Part shown: piece by piece, positions 12,521-25,254 of the stretch
How the letters are laid out: the number at the start of each line of letters is the position of its first letter
How positions within the stretch are numbered: position 1 is the first letter of the stretch
Source of the DNA: Excoecaria cochinchinensis
Lineage: Eukaryota; Streptophyta; Magnoliopsida; Malpighiales; Euphorbiaceae
NCBI GenBank assembly: GCA_947683425.1
Contig: CANTUQ010000073.1
Location: 8,466,501-8,530,500 of the forward strand
Reading direction: 5' to 3'
Length of the DNA stretch: 64,000 nt
The notes under the pieces: generated by a model
What the model was told of the DNA's origin: nothing
What the model saw: the letters and a program-made list of their open reading frames with translations, nothing else
Database searches by the model: none
Position numbers and translations under genes: made by a program

Positions 12521-14927
12521 TGTAACAGCCCAAAATTGACCCTAGTAGTATCGAGCGTAATCAGCATAAGTAAGTGAGTGTAATTTAGAGTTTTCGATTT
12601 TGGATCAAATTAAAAATGGGAATTAGGGACTCAATTGCAAGAAAATAAAGAGTGTAGTGACCAAAAGGTAATATTCTATGATCAGTGCAAGTGGAATTTT
12701 AAGATTAAGTTAAGTGGTCACTAATTAACTTAAGCAAAATTAGTTAACTTAGTTGAGGGGATAGTGGGAATCCAAGTGTCTTGTCCTAGAGTTGCCACCT
12801 ATCTTTGTGATTGTACGTGGATGACACCTCATCTCTGCATGCATACAAATAGTGTTGTTAGTGGGCAAAATCTGCCATTTGCTCCTCTCTTTGGTCCGAT
12901 TTTCTCTTCCATACCTGTTCGTTCTCTCTTCATTCTTTCATCTCTCTATTACATGCTAAGTTTAAGGTTTCATCGGTTAGGGAAAGACACCTAGTGATAA
13001 TTGAAAGGTAAGCTTATGAGTTTGTCTTCTTCATATTCTTCTCTTTTTCCTTTGGAAATTATGTTCAAATGTTAATTGTGGTTGGAACGTATGCATGTGT
13101 ATGTGATTGGAAGTTGGTGAACCAAGTAAGAGAATCAAGGGTAAAGAGAAGGTCACCTAATTGTGAAGTGAAGGAGTGCTCTAAGAGGTTAGGGATTATA
13201 TGTGAATAGTTGTGTTTTGAAGTGTTTGAGATATTTGTTTGTTATGTGTTAAATTGCTAAATGTCATGAATTGGATAGTGAATTAGTGTAGATAGACTAT
13301 TGAAGTGGATATTATGATATTGAAGTGTAGTGGATAGTGGAAATTATCACCATGCTAAAGATTATTGTTAGTGTGATTTTGATATCTTTGAATGATTGAA
13401 AATGTCAGTTATAATGGCGAATTTAGAAAGATGTAAATAAGGGTGTATTTATGTTGGATATGGCATGTGAATTAAGAAGGTAAAATATGCATGTGTAGTG
13501 AAAATGTGTGCAAAGAGGCAGTGTGTGTAAAGTGGGTTTGAAGGCAAGATGCTTATGTTGCCATGATAGAATGCTAATTGATTGCTATAGCGTGTATTGT
13601 AGCGAGCGCGACAAGTGCCGCGAGCGTGACAGTAATGAGTGGGTCATTCTTTTGCGTGTGCGAGCTATGCCACGAGCACGACAAAAGGAATACCACATTC
13701 TATCATGAGCGCGACAACATGGGAGTTTGCAAATGTGAATTCATTACTCCATGATCTATGAACTTTATCATGCGACCAATACATATTTTGTATATGAGAT
13801 TAAGAAAGGCATATATGTATACCATGTGAATTATGATTGAAATGCATAAAGAAATTGTAATTACATTACACATGAGGACATTGATGTGGTATGAATGATT
13901 AATGTTATGCGAATAAATATTGCCATGTGAATGAATGTAAAATGAGTAAATAAACTTCTAAGCTTGTAATCGAGTCGTGGATAAATAAGCATGCTTATGA
14001 AGGGCTAGAGATTCGCAAGCTGCAATTGCGGCACTGACGGGTGTCTAGTGATTGATACCGACGGGTATCCAGTGATATAGTGTTTGGGACTTCAGTCTCT
14101 AGTGTTTAATAACTATTGTACCCGTATTCACTTCTGTATGATACAGGCTAACTTTAAATAACATGTTATGTTATGTTTGTTAATAGTGTTGTGTACCTAT
14201 GTATATATAAGATTGTATTATAATGATCAGTGTAGTGTTGGCTGTGCCATAGTGTAGTGATATCGTATTATATTATATGCTATTATGGTGTGTTATCGAA
14301 GCCTTCCGTTGCTAATGAATATTAGTGTTTGTTATTGTATAATATGAACTATCGAATATGGCTATTGTGTGGCATGGAACATTGAATCGTGGACATATTA
14401 TTGAACTAGTGTATGAGTGCTTATTGTTTGATTGAAACATGTTGTTGTTAAATAATTATATGTGAATGCTTGTATTAGTATTATTTTGTTTACATCCCCA
14501 CTAAGCGTTATCGCTTGGCACAGGTGTTTGTCCCCCATGTAGGTTGTAGCTTGGATTCATTTTTTGAAGGAAGTTTTCTGCAGGCCACTATAAGATCTTG
14601 AAGCATCAATCTAGGTTAATTTTGTAATGATATTGTATAGAAAGAGTTCCAATTTTTGTATAAGATAAGTATATAAATGTATACATAATTTTTGTATTGT
14701 AATATGTAATTTGTAACCTAACGGTAACCAATAGCGAGCTAGTGATAGTGAATGGCTTAGTGAAGATTAGCATATGTTATTGGCTAGTAATCATATAGTA
14801 AAATAATGAGATGATTATTGTCACCTACGGATGATGATAATTTTTTTAAGTATGTTCGTAGTTTTGGGAATAGTATGTTTGTCGCGTAGCGCTCCCTTAT
14901 CCTCCTAAGGGACATTGGGGTGTTACA
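12521..14927 (+). repeat. Gag-only array, LTR 2
   Basis: 2407 bases from TGTAACAGCC to GTGTTACA. It serves as 3' LTR of unit 1 and 5' LTR of unit 2 without a target-site duplication on either side. The palindromic block (about 13550-13720) is shorter than in LTR 1. Confidence 0.9.
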
Positions 14928-14932
14928 AGTTG

Positions 14933-14945
14933 TGGTATCAGAGCC
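14933..14945 (+). other. Primer-binding site, unit 2 (tRNA-iMet)
   Basis: TGGTATCAGAGCC five bases after LTR 2 is the standard plant initiator tRNA-Met primer site, used by many copia and chromovirus elements. It is the only undamaged copy in the array. Confidence 0.85.
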
Positions 14946-15053
14946 TAGTTTAGGCATTTTTGGACTATAGGTGTATAGAGAATAGAAGTGATATGAGTCT
15001 ATTTAGAGTGCGGCCAAAATGCAAAAATTGTTTATTTTGTTTTGTAGAGTTAT

Positions 15054-16316
15054 ATGGAGTCTGACCCTAGTGAAGAAATAGGTGAGACTACCGAAAGTGT
15101 TAATCCTGTTCATGCTAACCGTAATCCATTTGCACTTGAGCCTGCACTGGTTAGAAATTCGCCCTTAGTGCCAGAAAATCCATCGTTAGTGCAGGGGCTT
15201 ATGCAGATGATTGATAGGTTGACAGCCCCTAAAGCACCTTCGGATCTGATTAGGAAAAGAGGGGCAGGAGTTTAAAGGGACTTCTCTAGATGAATCGGAC
15301 ATAGCAGAATATTTGTTAGAAAAGATAGATCGAATATTACAAGAAGTGAATTGTCCACAAGAGCAACGAGTGGAATGTGCTGAGTCTTTGTTACAAGGAC
15401 CAGCCTACAATTGGTGGAAATTTGTATTGAGGAATCCACAAGGACCTACCAATTTGACTTGGGATTTCTTTGTACAAAAGTTTGAACAGAAGTATGTTAC
15501 GAAAGCATATCGAGAGGCTAAGTGGAGGGAATTTGTGAGTCTTAAGCAAGGAAGTTTGAGTGTCACTGAATGTGATAAAGAATTCAACCGTCTTATTAAG
15601 TATGTAGCGAATGCCCTAATGATGGAAGAGTTCAAATGTCGCCAATTCGAGGAAGGTTTGGATGAGATGATTAAAGGATTGTTAGCGGCTATGACTTCGA
15701 TGCAAACAGTAAGCTACTATCAATTGGTATAAGCTACATTAAAAGTGGAGAAATCTGAAATAGTTCAAAGAAACAATCGAAAGAGAAAATTTCAAAATAG
15801 TGAATCCGGATTTGTTATAAGTAAGAAAGTTCATGGGACTCGAGACGATCAAGGTATGTATAGTGTAATCCCGAAAGCAGTGGGTCTTGAAAAGTCAAGT
15901 CAAGTAAGCGAACACCTATTTTTGAAGTTAGAGTTTCAGCTCCATCAAGTAAAAGAAGTGTTCCGGTGCCATGTTAACATTGTGGGAAACCCCATTGGGG
16001 TGTGTGTCAAAAACTCTCCAGAGCATGTTTTAAATGTGGTAGTGATAACCATTTGGTAGCAAAGTGACCCCAAGCACATGAGAATTTGACCATGCAATCA
16101 AGGAGAGAAGGTGTACTGAATCCTAAAATTAAAAGAAGAGGAAGAGTCAAAAGTGGAACAAGTCAAGCCGGATAGCGATCGGGTGTTATTTCAGAAACAG
16201 TGAAGGGACCTAATGTGACTACCGGTAGAGCATATGTCATGACCTTAGAAAAGAGTATGAAAGACCAAGATGTTATGCCTAGTACGTTGCTTAAGGTGAT
16301 TGTTATGTTTGAATGA
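15054..16316 (+). pseudogene. Gag of gag-only element, unit 2
   Basis: Best preserved Gag core of the three. The N-terminus starts at 15054 and is frameshifted at about 15270. The core then reads openly from 15313 to 15732 (139 residues), with ESLLQGPAYNWW, LTWDFFVQKFEQKY, SLKQGSLSVTE and FKCRQFEEGLDEMIKGLL motifs typical of the retrotransposon Gag domain. A stop at 15730-15732 and later frameshifts break it. The zinc-knuckle region (about 16020-16065) ends in a TGA in place of the last Cys codon. The shared TAA lies at 15975-15977. No pol domain follows before the polypurine tract. Related to the Tekay Gag at 52684-53790. Confidence 0.85.
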
Positions 16317-16408
16317 ATTAATGACTTTGCATAATTTTTTGTACGGTTAGAGTCATAGCATGCATTAGAGAGAATTTTGCGGATAAAATTCCTTAAGTGG
16401 GGGAGTGA

Positions 16409-18818
16409 TATAATAGCCCGAAATTGACCCTAGTAGTATCGAGCGTAATTAACGTATGTAAGTGAGTGTAAATTGGAGTTTTCGATTTGGGATCAAATTG
16501 AAAATGGGAATTAGGGACTCAATTGCAAGAAAATAAAGTAGTGTAGTGACCAAAAGGTAATATTCCATGATCAGTGTAAGTGGAATATATTAAGTTAAGT
16601 GGTCATTAATTAACTTAAGCAAAATTAGTTAACTTAGTTGAGGGGATAGTGGGAATCCAAGTGTCTTGTCCTAGAGTTGCCACCTATCTTTGTGATTGTG
16701 CATGGATGACACCTCATCTCTGCATGCATACAAAGAGTGTTGTTAGTGGGCAAAATCTGCCATTTGCTCCTCTCTTTGGTCCGATTTTCTCTTCCATACC
16801 TGTTCGTTCTCTCTTCATTCTTTTATCTCTCTATAACATGCTTAGGTTAGGGTTTTATCGGCTAGGGAAAGAGACCTACTGATAATTGAAAGGTAAGCTT
16901 ATGTGTTTGTCTTCTTCATCTTCTTCTCTTTTTCCTTTGAAAATTATGTTCAAATGTTAATTGTGGTTTGAACGTATGCATGTGTGTGTGGCTGGAAGTT
17001 GGTGAACCAACTAAGAGAATGAAGGGTAGAGAGAAGGTCACCTAATTGTGAAGTGAAGGAGTGCTTGAAGAGGTTAGGGATCGTATTTGAATAGTTATGT
17101 TTTGATGTGTTTGAGATATTTGTTTGTTATGTATTAAATTGCTAAATGTCATGAACTGGATAGTGAATTAGTGTAGATTTACTATTGAAATGGATATTGT
17201 GATATTGAAGTGTAGTGGATAGTGGAAATTATCGCCATGCTAAATATTATTGTAAGTGTGATTTTGATATCTTTGAATGATTGAAAATGTCAATTATTAT
17301 TGTGAATTTAGAAAGATGTATATAAGGGTGTATTTATGTTGGATATGGCATGTGAATTAAGAAGGTAAAATATGTATGTGTAGTGAAAATGTGTGCAAAG
17401 AGGCAGTGTGTTGGAGGCAAGATTGGCTACTGTTGCGAGCGCTATAAGCGTTGCGAGCGCGACGGAATGCTAATTGATTACTATAGCGTGTACTGTCGCG
17501 AGCAGGACAAGCGCCGCGAGCGTGACAGTAACGAGTGGCCTGTCGTGTGCGCGAGCTATGCCTCTAGCATGACAGAAGGAATGCCACAATCTGTCGCGAG
17601 CGCGACATCATGGGAGTTTGAAAATGTGAATTCATTACCCCATGATCTATGAACTTTATCATGCGACCAATACATATTTTGTATATGAGATTAAGAAAGG
17701 CATATATGTATACCATGTGAGTTATGATTGAAATGCATAAAGAAGTTTTAAGTATGTTATACATGAGGACATTGGTGTGGTATGAATGATTAATGTTACG
17801 CAAATAAATATTGCCATGTGAATGAACGTAAATTGAGTAAATAAACTTTTAAGCCTGTAATCGAGTCGTGGATAAATAAGCATGCTTATGAAGGGCTAGT
17901 GATTTGCAGCTGCTAGTGTGGCACCGACGGGTGTCTAGTGATTGATACCGACGGGTATCCACTGATATAGTGTTTGGGACTTCGGTCTCTAGTGTTTAAT
18001 AACTATTGTACCCGTACTCACTTCTGTACGATACAAGCTAACTTTAAATAACATGTTATGTTATGTTTGTTGATAGTGTTGTGTACCTATGTATATATAA
18101 GATTGTATTATAATGATCAGTGTAGTGTTGGTTGTGCCATAGTGTAGTGATATCGTTATTGTATTATATGCTATTATGGTTTGTTATTGAAGCCTTTCGT
18201 TGCCAGTGAATATTAGTGTTTGTTATTGTATAATGTGAACTATTGAATATGGCTATTGTGTGGCATGGAATATTTAATCGTGGACATATTATTGAACTAG
18301 TTTATGAGTGCTTATTGTTTGATTGAAACATGTTATTGTTAAATAATTGTATGTGAATGCTTGTATTAGTATTGTTTTGTTTACATCCCCACTAAGCGTT
18401 ATCGCTTAGCACGGGTGTTTGTCTCCCGTGTAGGTTGTAGCCTGGAGTCATTTTTCGAAGGAAGTTTTCTGCAGGCCACTATAAGAGCATGAAGAATCAA
18501 TATAGGTTAATTTTGTAATGATATCGTATAGAAAGAGTTCCAATTTTTGTATAAGATAAGTATATAAATGTATACATAATTTTTGTACTGTAATATGTAA
18601 TTTGTAACCTAACGGTAACCAATAGCGAGCTAGTGACAGTGAATGGCTTAGTGAAGATTAGCATATGTTATTGGTTAGTGATCATGTAGTACAGTAATGA
18701 GATGATTATTGTCACCTAAAGATGATGATAATTTTTTTAAGTATGTTAGTAGTTTTGGCGATAGCGTGTTTGTCGCGAAGCGCTCCCTTGTCCTCCTAAG
18801 GGACATTGGGGTGTTACA
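16409..18818 (+). repeat. Gag-only array, LTR 3
   Basis: 2410 bases. The first dinucleotide is TA instead of TG (TATAATAGCC), a mutation of the LTR end. It ends GTGTTACA. The palindromic block lies at about 17420-17610, with several GCGAGCGCGAC-type words. The paired hairpins GGCACC-GACG-GGTGTC and GATACC-GACG-GGTATC lie at about 17920-17960. Confidence 0.9.
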
Positions 18819-18944
18819 AGTTGTGGTTTCAGAGCCTTGTTTAGGCATTTCTGGACTATAGGTGTATAGAGAATAGAAGTGATATGAGTCTATTTAGAGT
18901 GTGGCCATAGAGCAGAAATTGTTTATTTTGTTTTGTAGATTGAT

Positions 18945-20206
18945 ATGGAGTCTGACCCTAGTGAAGAAATAGGTGAGACTACCAGAAGTGTTAATCCAGT
19001 TCGTGCTAACCGTAATCTATTTGCACCTGAGCCTCCACTGGTTAGAAATCCACCCTTGGTGCCAGCAAATCCAGCGTTAGTGCAGGGGCTTATGCATATG
19101 ATTGATAGGTTGACAGCCCCTAAAGCACCTTTGGATCTGATTAGGAAAAGAGGGGCAAAGGAGTTTAAAGGGACTTCCGTAGATGAATCGAACATAGCGA
19201 AATATTGGTTAAAAAGATAGACCGATATTTCAAGAAGTGAATTGTCCACAAAAGAAACCAGTGGAATGTGCTTTATCTTTGTTACAAGGACCATCCTACG
19301 ATTGGTGGAAATTAGTATTGAGGAATCCACAACACCAGAAAATCCAATTTGACTTGGGATTTCTTTGTACAAGAGTTTGAACAAAAGCATGTTATAAAAG
19401 CATATCGAGAGGCTAAATAGAGGGAATTTGTGAGTCTCAAGCAAGGAAGTTTGAGTGTCGCTGAATATGATAAAGAATTAAGTCGTCTTGTTAAGTATGC
19501 ACCGAATGCCCTAATGACGGAAGAGTTCAAATGTCGTCAATTTGAGGAAGGTTTGGATGAGATGATTAAAGGATTGTTAGCGACTATGACATTGATGCAA
19601 ACTGTAAGCTACTATCAATTGGTACAAGCTGCATTGAAAGTGGAGAAATCTGAAATAGTTCAAAGAAAGAATCAAAAGAGAAAATTTCAAGATAGTGAAT
19701 CCGGATTTGTTATAAGTAAGAAAGTTTATGGGACTCGAGACGATCAAGGTATGTATAGTGTAATCCCGAAAGTAGTGGGTTGTGAGAAGTCAAGTAAGCG
19801 AACACCTATTTCTGAAGTTTGAGTTTCAGCTCCATCAAGTAAAGGAAGTGTTCCGGTGCCATGTTAACATTATGGGAAACCCCATTTGGGTGTGTGTCGA
19901 AAACTCTCTGGAGCATGTTTTAAATGTGGTAGTGACAACCATTTAGTAGCAAAGTGTCCCCAAGCACAAGAGAATATGACCATGCAATCAAGAAGAGAAG
20001 GTATACTGAATCCTGGAATTGAAAGAAGAGGAAGAGTCATAAGTGGAACAGGTCAAGTCGGACATCGATCGGGTGTTGTTTGAGAAATGGTAGAGGGACC
20101 TAATTTGACTACCGGTAGAGTATATGTCATGACCTTAGAAAAGGGTATGAAAGACCAAGATGTTATGCCTGGTATGTTGCTTAAGGGGATTATTATATTT
20201 GAATGA
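18945..20206 (+). pseudogene. Gag of gag-only element, unit 3
   Basis: Starts with the same MESDPSEEIGETT N-terminus and is open to 19220, then frameshifted. The core continues openly at 19430-19822 (SLKQGSLSVAEYDKELSRL and onward). A TGA at 19820-19822 and the array-wide TAA at 19865-19867 interrupt the C-terminal part. The zinc knuckle CFKCGSDNHLVAKC near 19912-19955 is intact in its own frame. A RVYVMTLEKGMKDQD segment precedes the final stop at 20204-20206. As in the other units, sequence passes directly to a non-coding tail and the polypurine tract. Confidence 0.85.
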
Positions 20207-20298
20207 ATTAATGATTTTGCATAATGTTTTGTATGGTTAGAGTCATAGCATGCATTAGAGAGAGTTTCGCAGACAAAATTCCTTAAGTAGTGGAGAGT

Positions 20299-21654
20299 TG
20301 TAATAGCCCGAAATTGACCCTAGTAGTATCGAGCATAATTAGCGTAAGTAAGTGAGAGTAAATTAGAGTTTTTGATTTTGGATCAAATTGAAAATGGGAA
20401 TTAGGGATTCAATTGCAAGAAAATAAAGTAGTGTAGTGACCAAAAGGTAATATTGCATGATTAGTGTAAGTGGAAGCTTAAGATTAAGTTAAGTGTGATT
20501 AATTAACTTAAGCAAAATTAGTTAACTTAATTGAGAGGATAGTGGGAATCCAAGTGTCTTGTCCTAGAGTTGCCACCTATCTTTGTGATTGTGCATAGAT
20601 AACACCTCATCTTTGCATGCATACAAATAGTGTGGTTAGTGGGCAAAATCTGCCATTTACTCCTCTCTTTGGTCCGATTTTCTCTTCCATTTCTATTCGT
20701 TCTCTCTTCATTCTTTCATCTCTCTATTACATGCTAAGTTTAGGGTTTCATCGGCTAGGGAAAGAGACCTAGTGATAATTGAAAGGTAAGCTTATGTGTT
20801 TGTCTTCTTCATCTTCTTCTCTTTTTCCTTTGGAAATTATGTTCAAATGTTAATTGTGGTTTGAACGTATGCATGTGTGTGTGGCTGGAAGTCGGTGAAC
20901 GAACTAAGAGAATGAAGAGTAAGGAGAAGGTCACCTAATTGTGAAGTGAAGGAGTGCTCCAAGAGGTTAGGGATCGTATGTGAATAGTTGTGTTTTAAAG
21001 TGTTTGAGATATTTGTTTGTTATGTGTTAAATTGCTAAATGTCATGAATTGGATAGTGAATTAGTGTAGATTGACTATTGAAGTGGATATTATGATATTG
21101 AAGTGTAGTGGATAGTGGAAAGTATTGCCATGCTAAAGATTATTATAAGTGTGATTCTGATATCTTTGAATGATTGAAAATGTCAATTATAATTGTGAAT
21201 TTAGGAAGATATATATAAGGGTGTATTTATGTTGGGCATGGCATGTGAATTAAGAAGGTAAAATATGCATGTGTAGTGAAAATTTGTGCAAAGAGGCAGT
21301 GTGTGTAAAGTGGTTTTGGAGGTAAGATTGGCTACTGTCGCGAGAGCGATAAGCGTCGCGAGCGTGACAGAATGCTAATTGATTGCTATAGGATGTACTA
21401 TCGCGTGCGCGAGACAGTAATGAGTGCGTCATTCTGTCGCGTGTGCGAGCTATGCCGTGAGTTCGACAAAAGGAATGCCACATTCTGTCGCGAGCGGGAC
21501 ATCATGGGAGTTTGCAAATGTCGATTCATTAGTCCGTGATCTATGAACTTTATCATGCGACCAATACTTATTTTGTATATGAGATTAAGAAAGGCATATA
21601 TGTATACCATGCGAATTATGATTGAAATGCATAAAGAAATTATATGTATGTTAT
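20299..21654 (+). repeat. Gag-only array, LTR 4, left part
   Basis: First 1356 bases of the last LTR, from TGTAATAGCC up to the Tat insertion. It resumes at 36095 after the duplicated GTTAT (21650-21654 and 36090-36094). Rejoined length is about 2415 bases, matching LTRs 1-3. Confidence 0.9.
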
Positions 21655-24276
21655 TGTGACGCGCGCCGAACCCCAGGGCGCCCCGAATACCCTCCTTTAA
21701 GGCGATCGAGAGAGGTTCATAAAACTTGTAAGAAATTACAAGGGCATCTATTTTGGGCAACAAGGAGGTTTCATGGAGTCGCCACCCAATAGAACATTGG
21801 AAAAGTTCGTCTAGCCTCAGTGAGCCTAAGATAGCTCTGCTATGTCCATTTTGGACAAGCTAGAGGGGTATCCTAATAGAACATTAGGATGACCCTCTCG
21901 CCTCGTGGAGCCTAGGATTCTGCAAGTTAAAACCTTTTTACGGGACACAAGAGGTGTCTTGGAAGTCCCATTCCAATGGAACATTGAAATAGTCCTCTTG
22001 CCTCGTTGAGCCCAAAGACCAGAGATGGTTCGGGACTTCCCATTTATTCATACCTTGATTAAGTTTATAATTGAGTTTTGAATTTAGCGTTTCATCCCAT
22101 TTCTCATTCAATTGTAATGCAATTTAATTAAAGCGCATGTAAATCACGTAATGAAAGCGGTAAATAAAGTAAGCAAAATAAATTACAACAAAACTAGGAG
22201 CGGAATACAACCCCTATTGGTAAATAAAATACAATTCATAAATAAATCGGGCTATTTATTAAAGATGATGACATTGGTCCTCTCATGCATAATTAAAGAA
22301 AATAATTTTAAAGTGACAATTTATTTTGGATGAAAAAGCTAGGACATTGGTCCCCTTTTTATTTAGAAAAAAAATCAAGTTAATTAATAGAAATATTTTT
22401 GTGATTTTTTAATTAACGTGCGTAAAAATAAATTTATTATTACAAATTACATATTAGAAATAAAATAAACCCAACATAATAAAGAAAATACAAATGCCAA
22501 ATTAACTTACAAAGGGCATCTTCTTCAAATCTCCATAGACTCCCACTTGGCAAAAACTCACACATAAAAATGAGTATTGAAAATAAAAACACAAATAAAA
22601 ATGAAGTTAGTAATAAAAAAATGAATTAAACATATAACATGAAAACAATTAAAATAAGGCAAACAAAAGTACATCATGTATGATAAGCCAATTAAAATGA
22701 CATAATAAAAAAATGCAATTTGACAAATTAACAATTCAATATGCATAAAAAATATAACATAAAAATAATAAAACTCAACATGCATAAACAAGCATAAAAT
22801 AATAATTATAAGATTCAACATGCAAAAAAACATAAGAAAATAAACATAAAATTCAGCATGCATAAAAATACAAAATAATAACATTAATATCCAACATGCA
22901 TAAAAACCAAAAGTAATAATAAAAATCAGCATGCATAAGAAATATAAATAATAATATTAATAATAATAATGATACTAGTACCAAATACTAGTAATAAACA
23001 AGGATAATAAAAATTATAATAATAAAACTAGCAATTGCAACTATAATAATAACAATAATAAACACAATGAAACCAAAGAATATGAACAACCCCAATTAAG
23101 CATCAAGAATAAAATAATCTAATCATGTTAAAACATGTTAAGTAATAATAACGATGATATATGAACAAAAATAATGATAATAATATGAGTAGGAAATCAT
23201 GGTATGAATAATTAACTAAGAAAATAAATCTAAGAGAAGTTACATATTAATTTAACATGAACAATTGAATAAAAGAATAAGAATAAACATAAAATAATAG
23301 ATCTAAAAAATTTACATGTTAGTTTATTATGAACAAATTAAATAAAATAATAGAATAAAACAATAGATTTAAGAGAATTTACATGTTAACCAATTAATTG
23401 AAAATAAAAATTGAATTAAAAATTAAACCAAGAATTGTGCCAAGAATAATTACCCTCAAAATTAGCTTGATGAAATGAAGGTAAGGTGATCCAATCCCTT
23501 GTCTTGATTTGAAGAATATGACTAGGAAAATAAAATATCAAAAATGAATTTTTACTAAAGAATAAACAAGTCGTTTATTTGTCTTAAAGTAAAAAAATTG
23601 TTAATTGAAAGGAAGAAAATTCCCAAGAACAAAAATTATTCTTTTTGCCTTAAGAATTCACTTGAAAAAATTCTTTAGAAAAGTTGAGAGAATTTATTTG
23701 AGAGAAGAAAGAAGAAGAAAAATAATTTTTCTAAAGAAAAATCCCCCTAAATTTTTTCCAAAATTCCCCTCTTATTTTTACCCCAAAAAACTAGATTTTA
23801 ATTAAGAAATTAAATTGATTTAATTTCGATAAAACCAAAAAACTGAAGAAAATCAAAAGTTCGGAATTTTAAAAGTTTTACCATTGAATTCTACTAAAAA
23901 AAATGAAGGATAAAGAATTTTTGGGGCCAAAAGGCCAAAAAACGGAAAAAAACGAAAATGGGCGAAGAGGGGGCCCCAGGGGGCGAGCGACGCCGTGCGC
24001 GGGGGCGAGAGTGCCCCGCGCGCTGCCGCGGCCCGACATTCCCTCGATTTTTTTTTTCAAATTTTCTATAAAACACAAAAAATTAAAAACTCACTTTTTT
24101 TTATCCCAAAATAATTTTTAAAATATTTTTAAAATACATTTTTATTTATTCCTATCAAATCAAAATGACAAGGAAATTATCACTTCCAACTTTTATTGTT
24201 TTTGCCTATAAATCGGCACACTTAATTTCATCATTGGGTAATCTTGATCAAGGCTACTCGGGACCCGGTGTCTACA
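21655..24276 (-). repeat. Tat element 3' LTR
   Basis: 2622 bases, TGTGACGCGC to GTGTCTACA. AT-rich except for a GC-rich start and a GC block at about 23955-24050. Nearly identical by eye to 33474-36089 except within that block. Confidence 0.92.
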
Positions 24277-24414
24277 GTTGCCCCAAATTTTGGGGAGGCT
24301 AGTGTGTGGGTGCCTAGGTGAGCCAAAATTCAGGAAAGGGAAAGAAGCGCGTACCTGAGGCGACAACCTTCCAGCTGCTCCCTCGAGAACAGTATTGTGA
24401 TTCATCCTCTTGAG

Positions 24415-25095
24415 TTGCACTAAGTCGCTGACAAGACTTCAAAGTGTTAGGGACCATCCTCAGACGGTGATGTGCCGGGTCTGCTACAGACTTACAAAAT
24501 GCGAATGTCCTCTTCAAAGGACCGCACCGAGTCTGCTACAGACTACTAAAAGTGCAAGAGCCACCCGCAAATGGCGATGCACAGAGTCGCTGATAGGACT
24601 ACAAAACACAGGAGAGGGACTGCACCGAGTCGCTGCCAAGACTACTAAAAGTGAAGAGGTCTCATCTGCAGATGACGATGCGCCGAGTCACTGACAAGAC
24701 TATAAAATGTGCAAGAGGAGCACCGCACCGAGTCACTGACAAGACTACTAAAAGTGTAGGTGCCATCCACAGATGACGATGCGTCGAGTCGCTGACAAGA
24801 CTACAAAAAGCGCAAGAAGAGGATTGCACCGAGTCTGTTACAGACTACCAAAAGTGCAGGAGCCATCCGCAGATGACGATGCGCCGAGTCGCTGACAAGA
24901 CTACAAAAAGCGCAAGAGGAGGACTGTACCGAGTCGCTGACAAGACTACCAGATGACGATGCGCCGAGTCGCTGACAAGACTACAAAAAGCGCAAGAAGG
25001 GGATTGCACTGAGTCTGCTATAGACTACCAAAAGTGCAGGAGTTGCCCTCCTGAGCGGCATCGAGTCTGCTACAGACTACTAAAAGTGCGAAAAC
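24415..25095. repeat. ~100-bp tandem repeat array in Tat 3' region
   Basis: Units marked by GATGACGATGCG recur at about 24671, 24772, 24872 and 24952, spaced 101, 100 and 80 bases. More diverged units lie to the left (near 24465 and 24570) and right. Each unit has two related halves, one with GAGTCGCTGACAAGACTAC and one with GAGTCTGCTACAGACTAC, giving a dimeric structure. Open frames that cross the array are not genes. Confidence 0.85.
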
Positions 25096-25165
25096 CGATG
25101 ATCTTCATTTAGATATTTCCTGCAAAGTCATGTGCACAGAAATATATACAAAAATTTACGTGTAT

Positions 25166-25254
25166 ATGATATGAGATGTAAATGTTTGTATGCATGTATG
25201 ATATGAGATGTAAATGTTTGTATGCGTGTATGATATGAGATGTAAATGTTTGCA
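25166..25254. repeat. 32-bp tandem repeat, three copies
   Basis: Three copies of a unit containing ATATGAGATGTAAATGTTTG at 32-base spacing (ATGAGATG at about 25171, 25203 and 25235). Part of the Tat 3' region. Confidence 0.85.

Noticed and set aside
14933..14945. tRNA-like sequences at primer sites (also 46488 and 53892)
   Set aside because: Only the tRNA 3'-end complement is present; no cloverleaf can be formed, so these are primer-binding sites and not tRNA genes.
22558..22932. 124-residue hydrophobic minus-strand frame
   Set aside because: Lies in the AT-rich Tat LTR; a related but shorter frame recurs in the other LTR at 34388-34651, and its composition reflects AAT/ATA richness.
24410..24694. 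94-residue plus-strand frame
   Set aside because: Crosses the 100-bp tandem repeat array and shows no known domain.
24415..25095. Possible CRISPR-like array
   Set aside because: Plant transposon context, repeat unit diverged throughout with no unique spacers; it is an ordinary tandem repeat.
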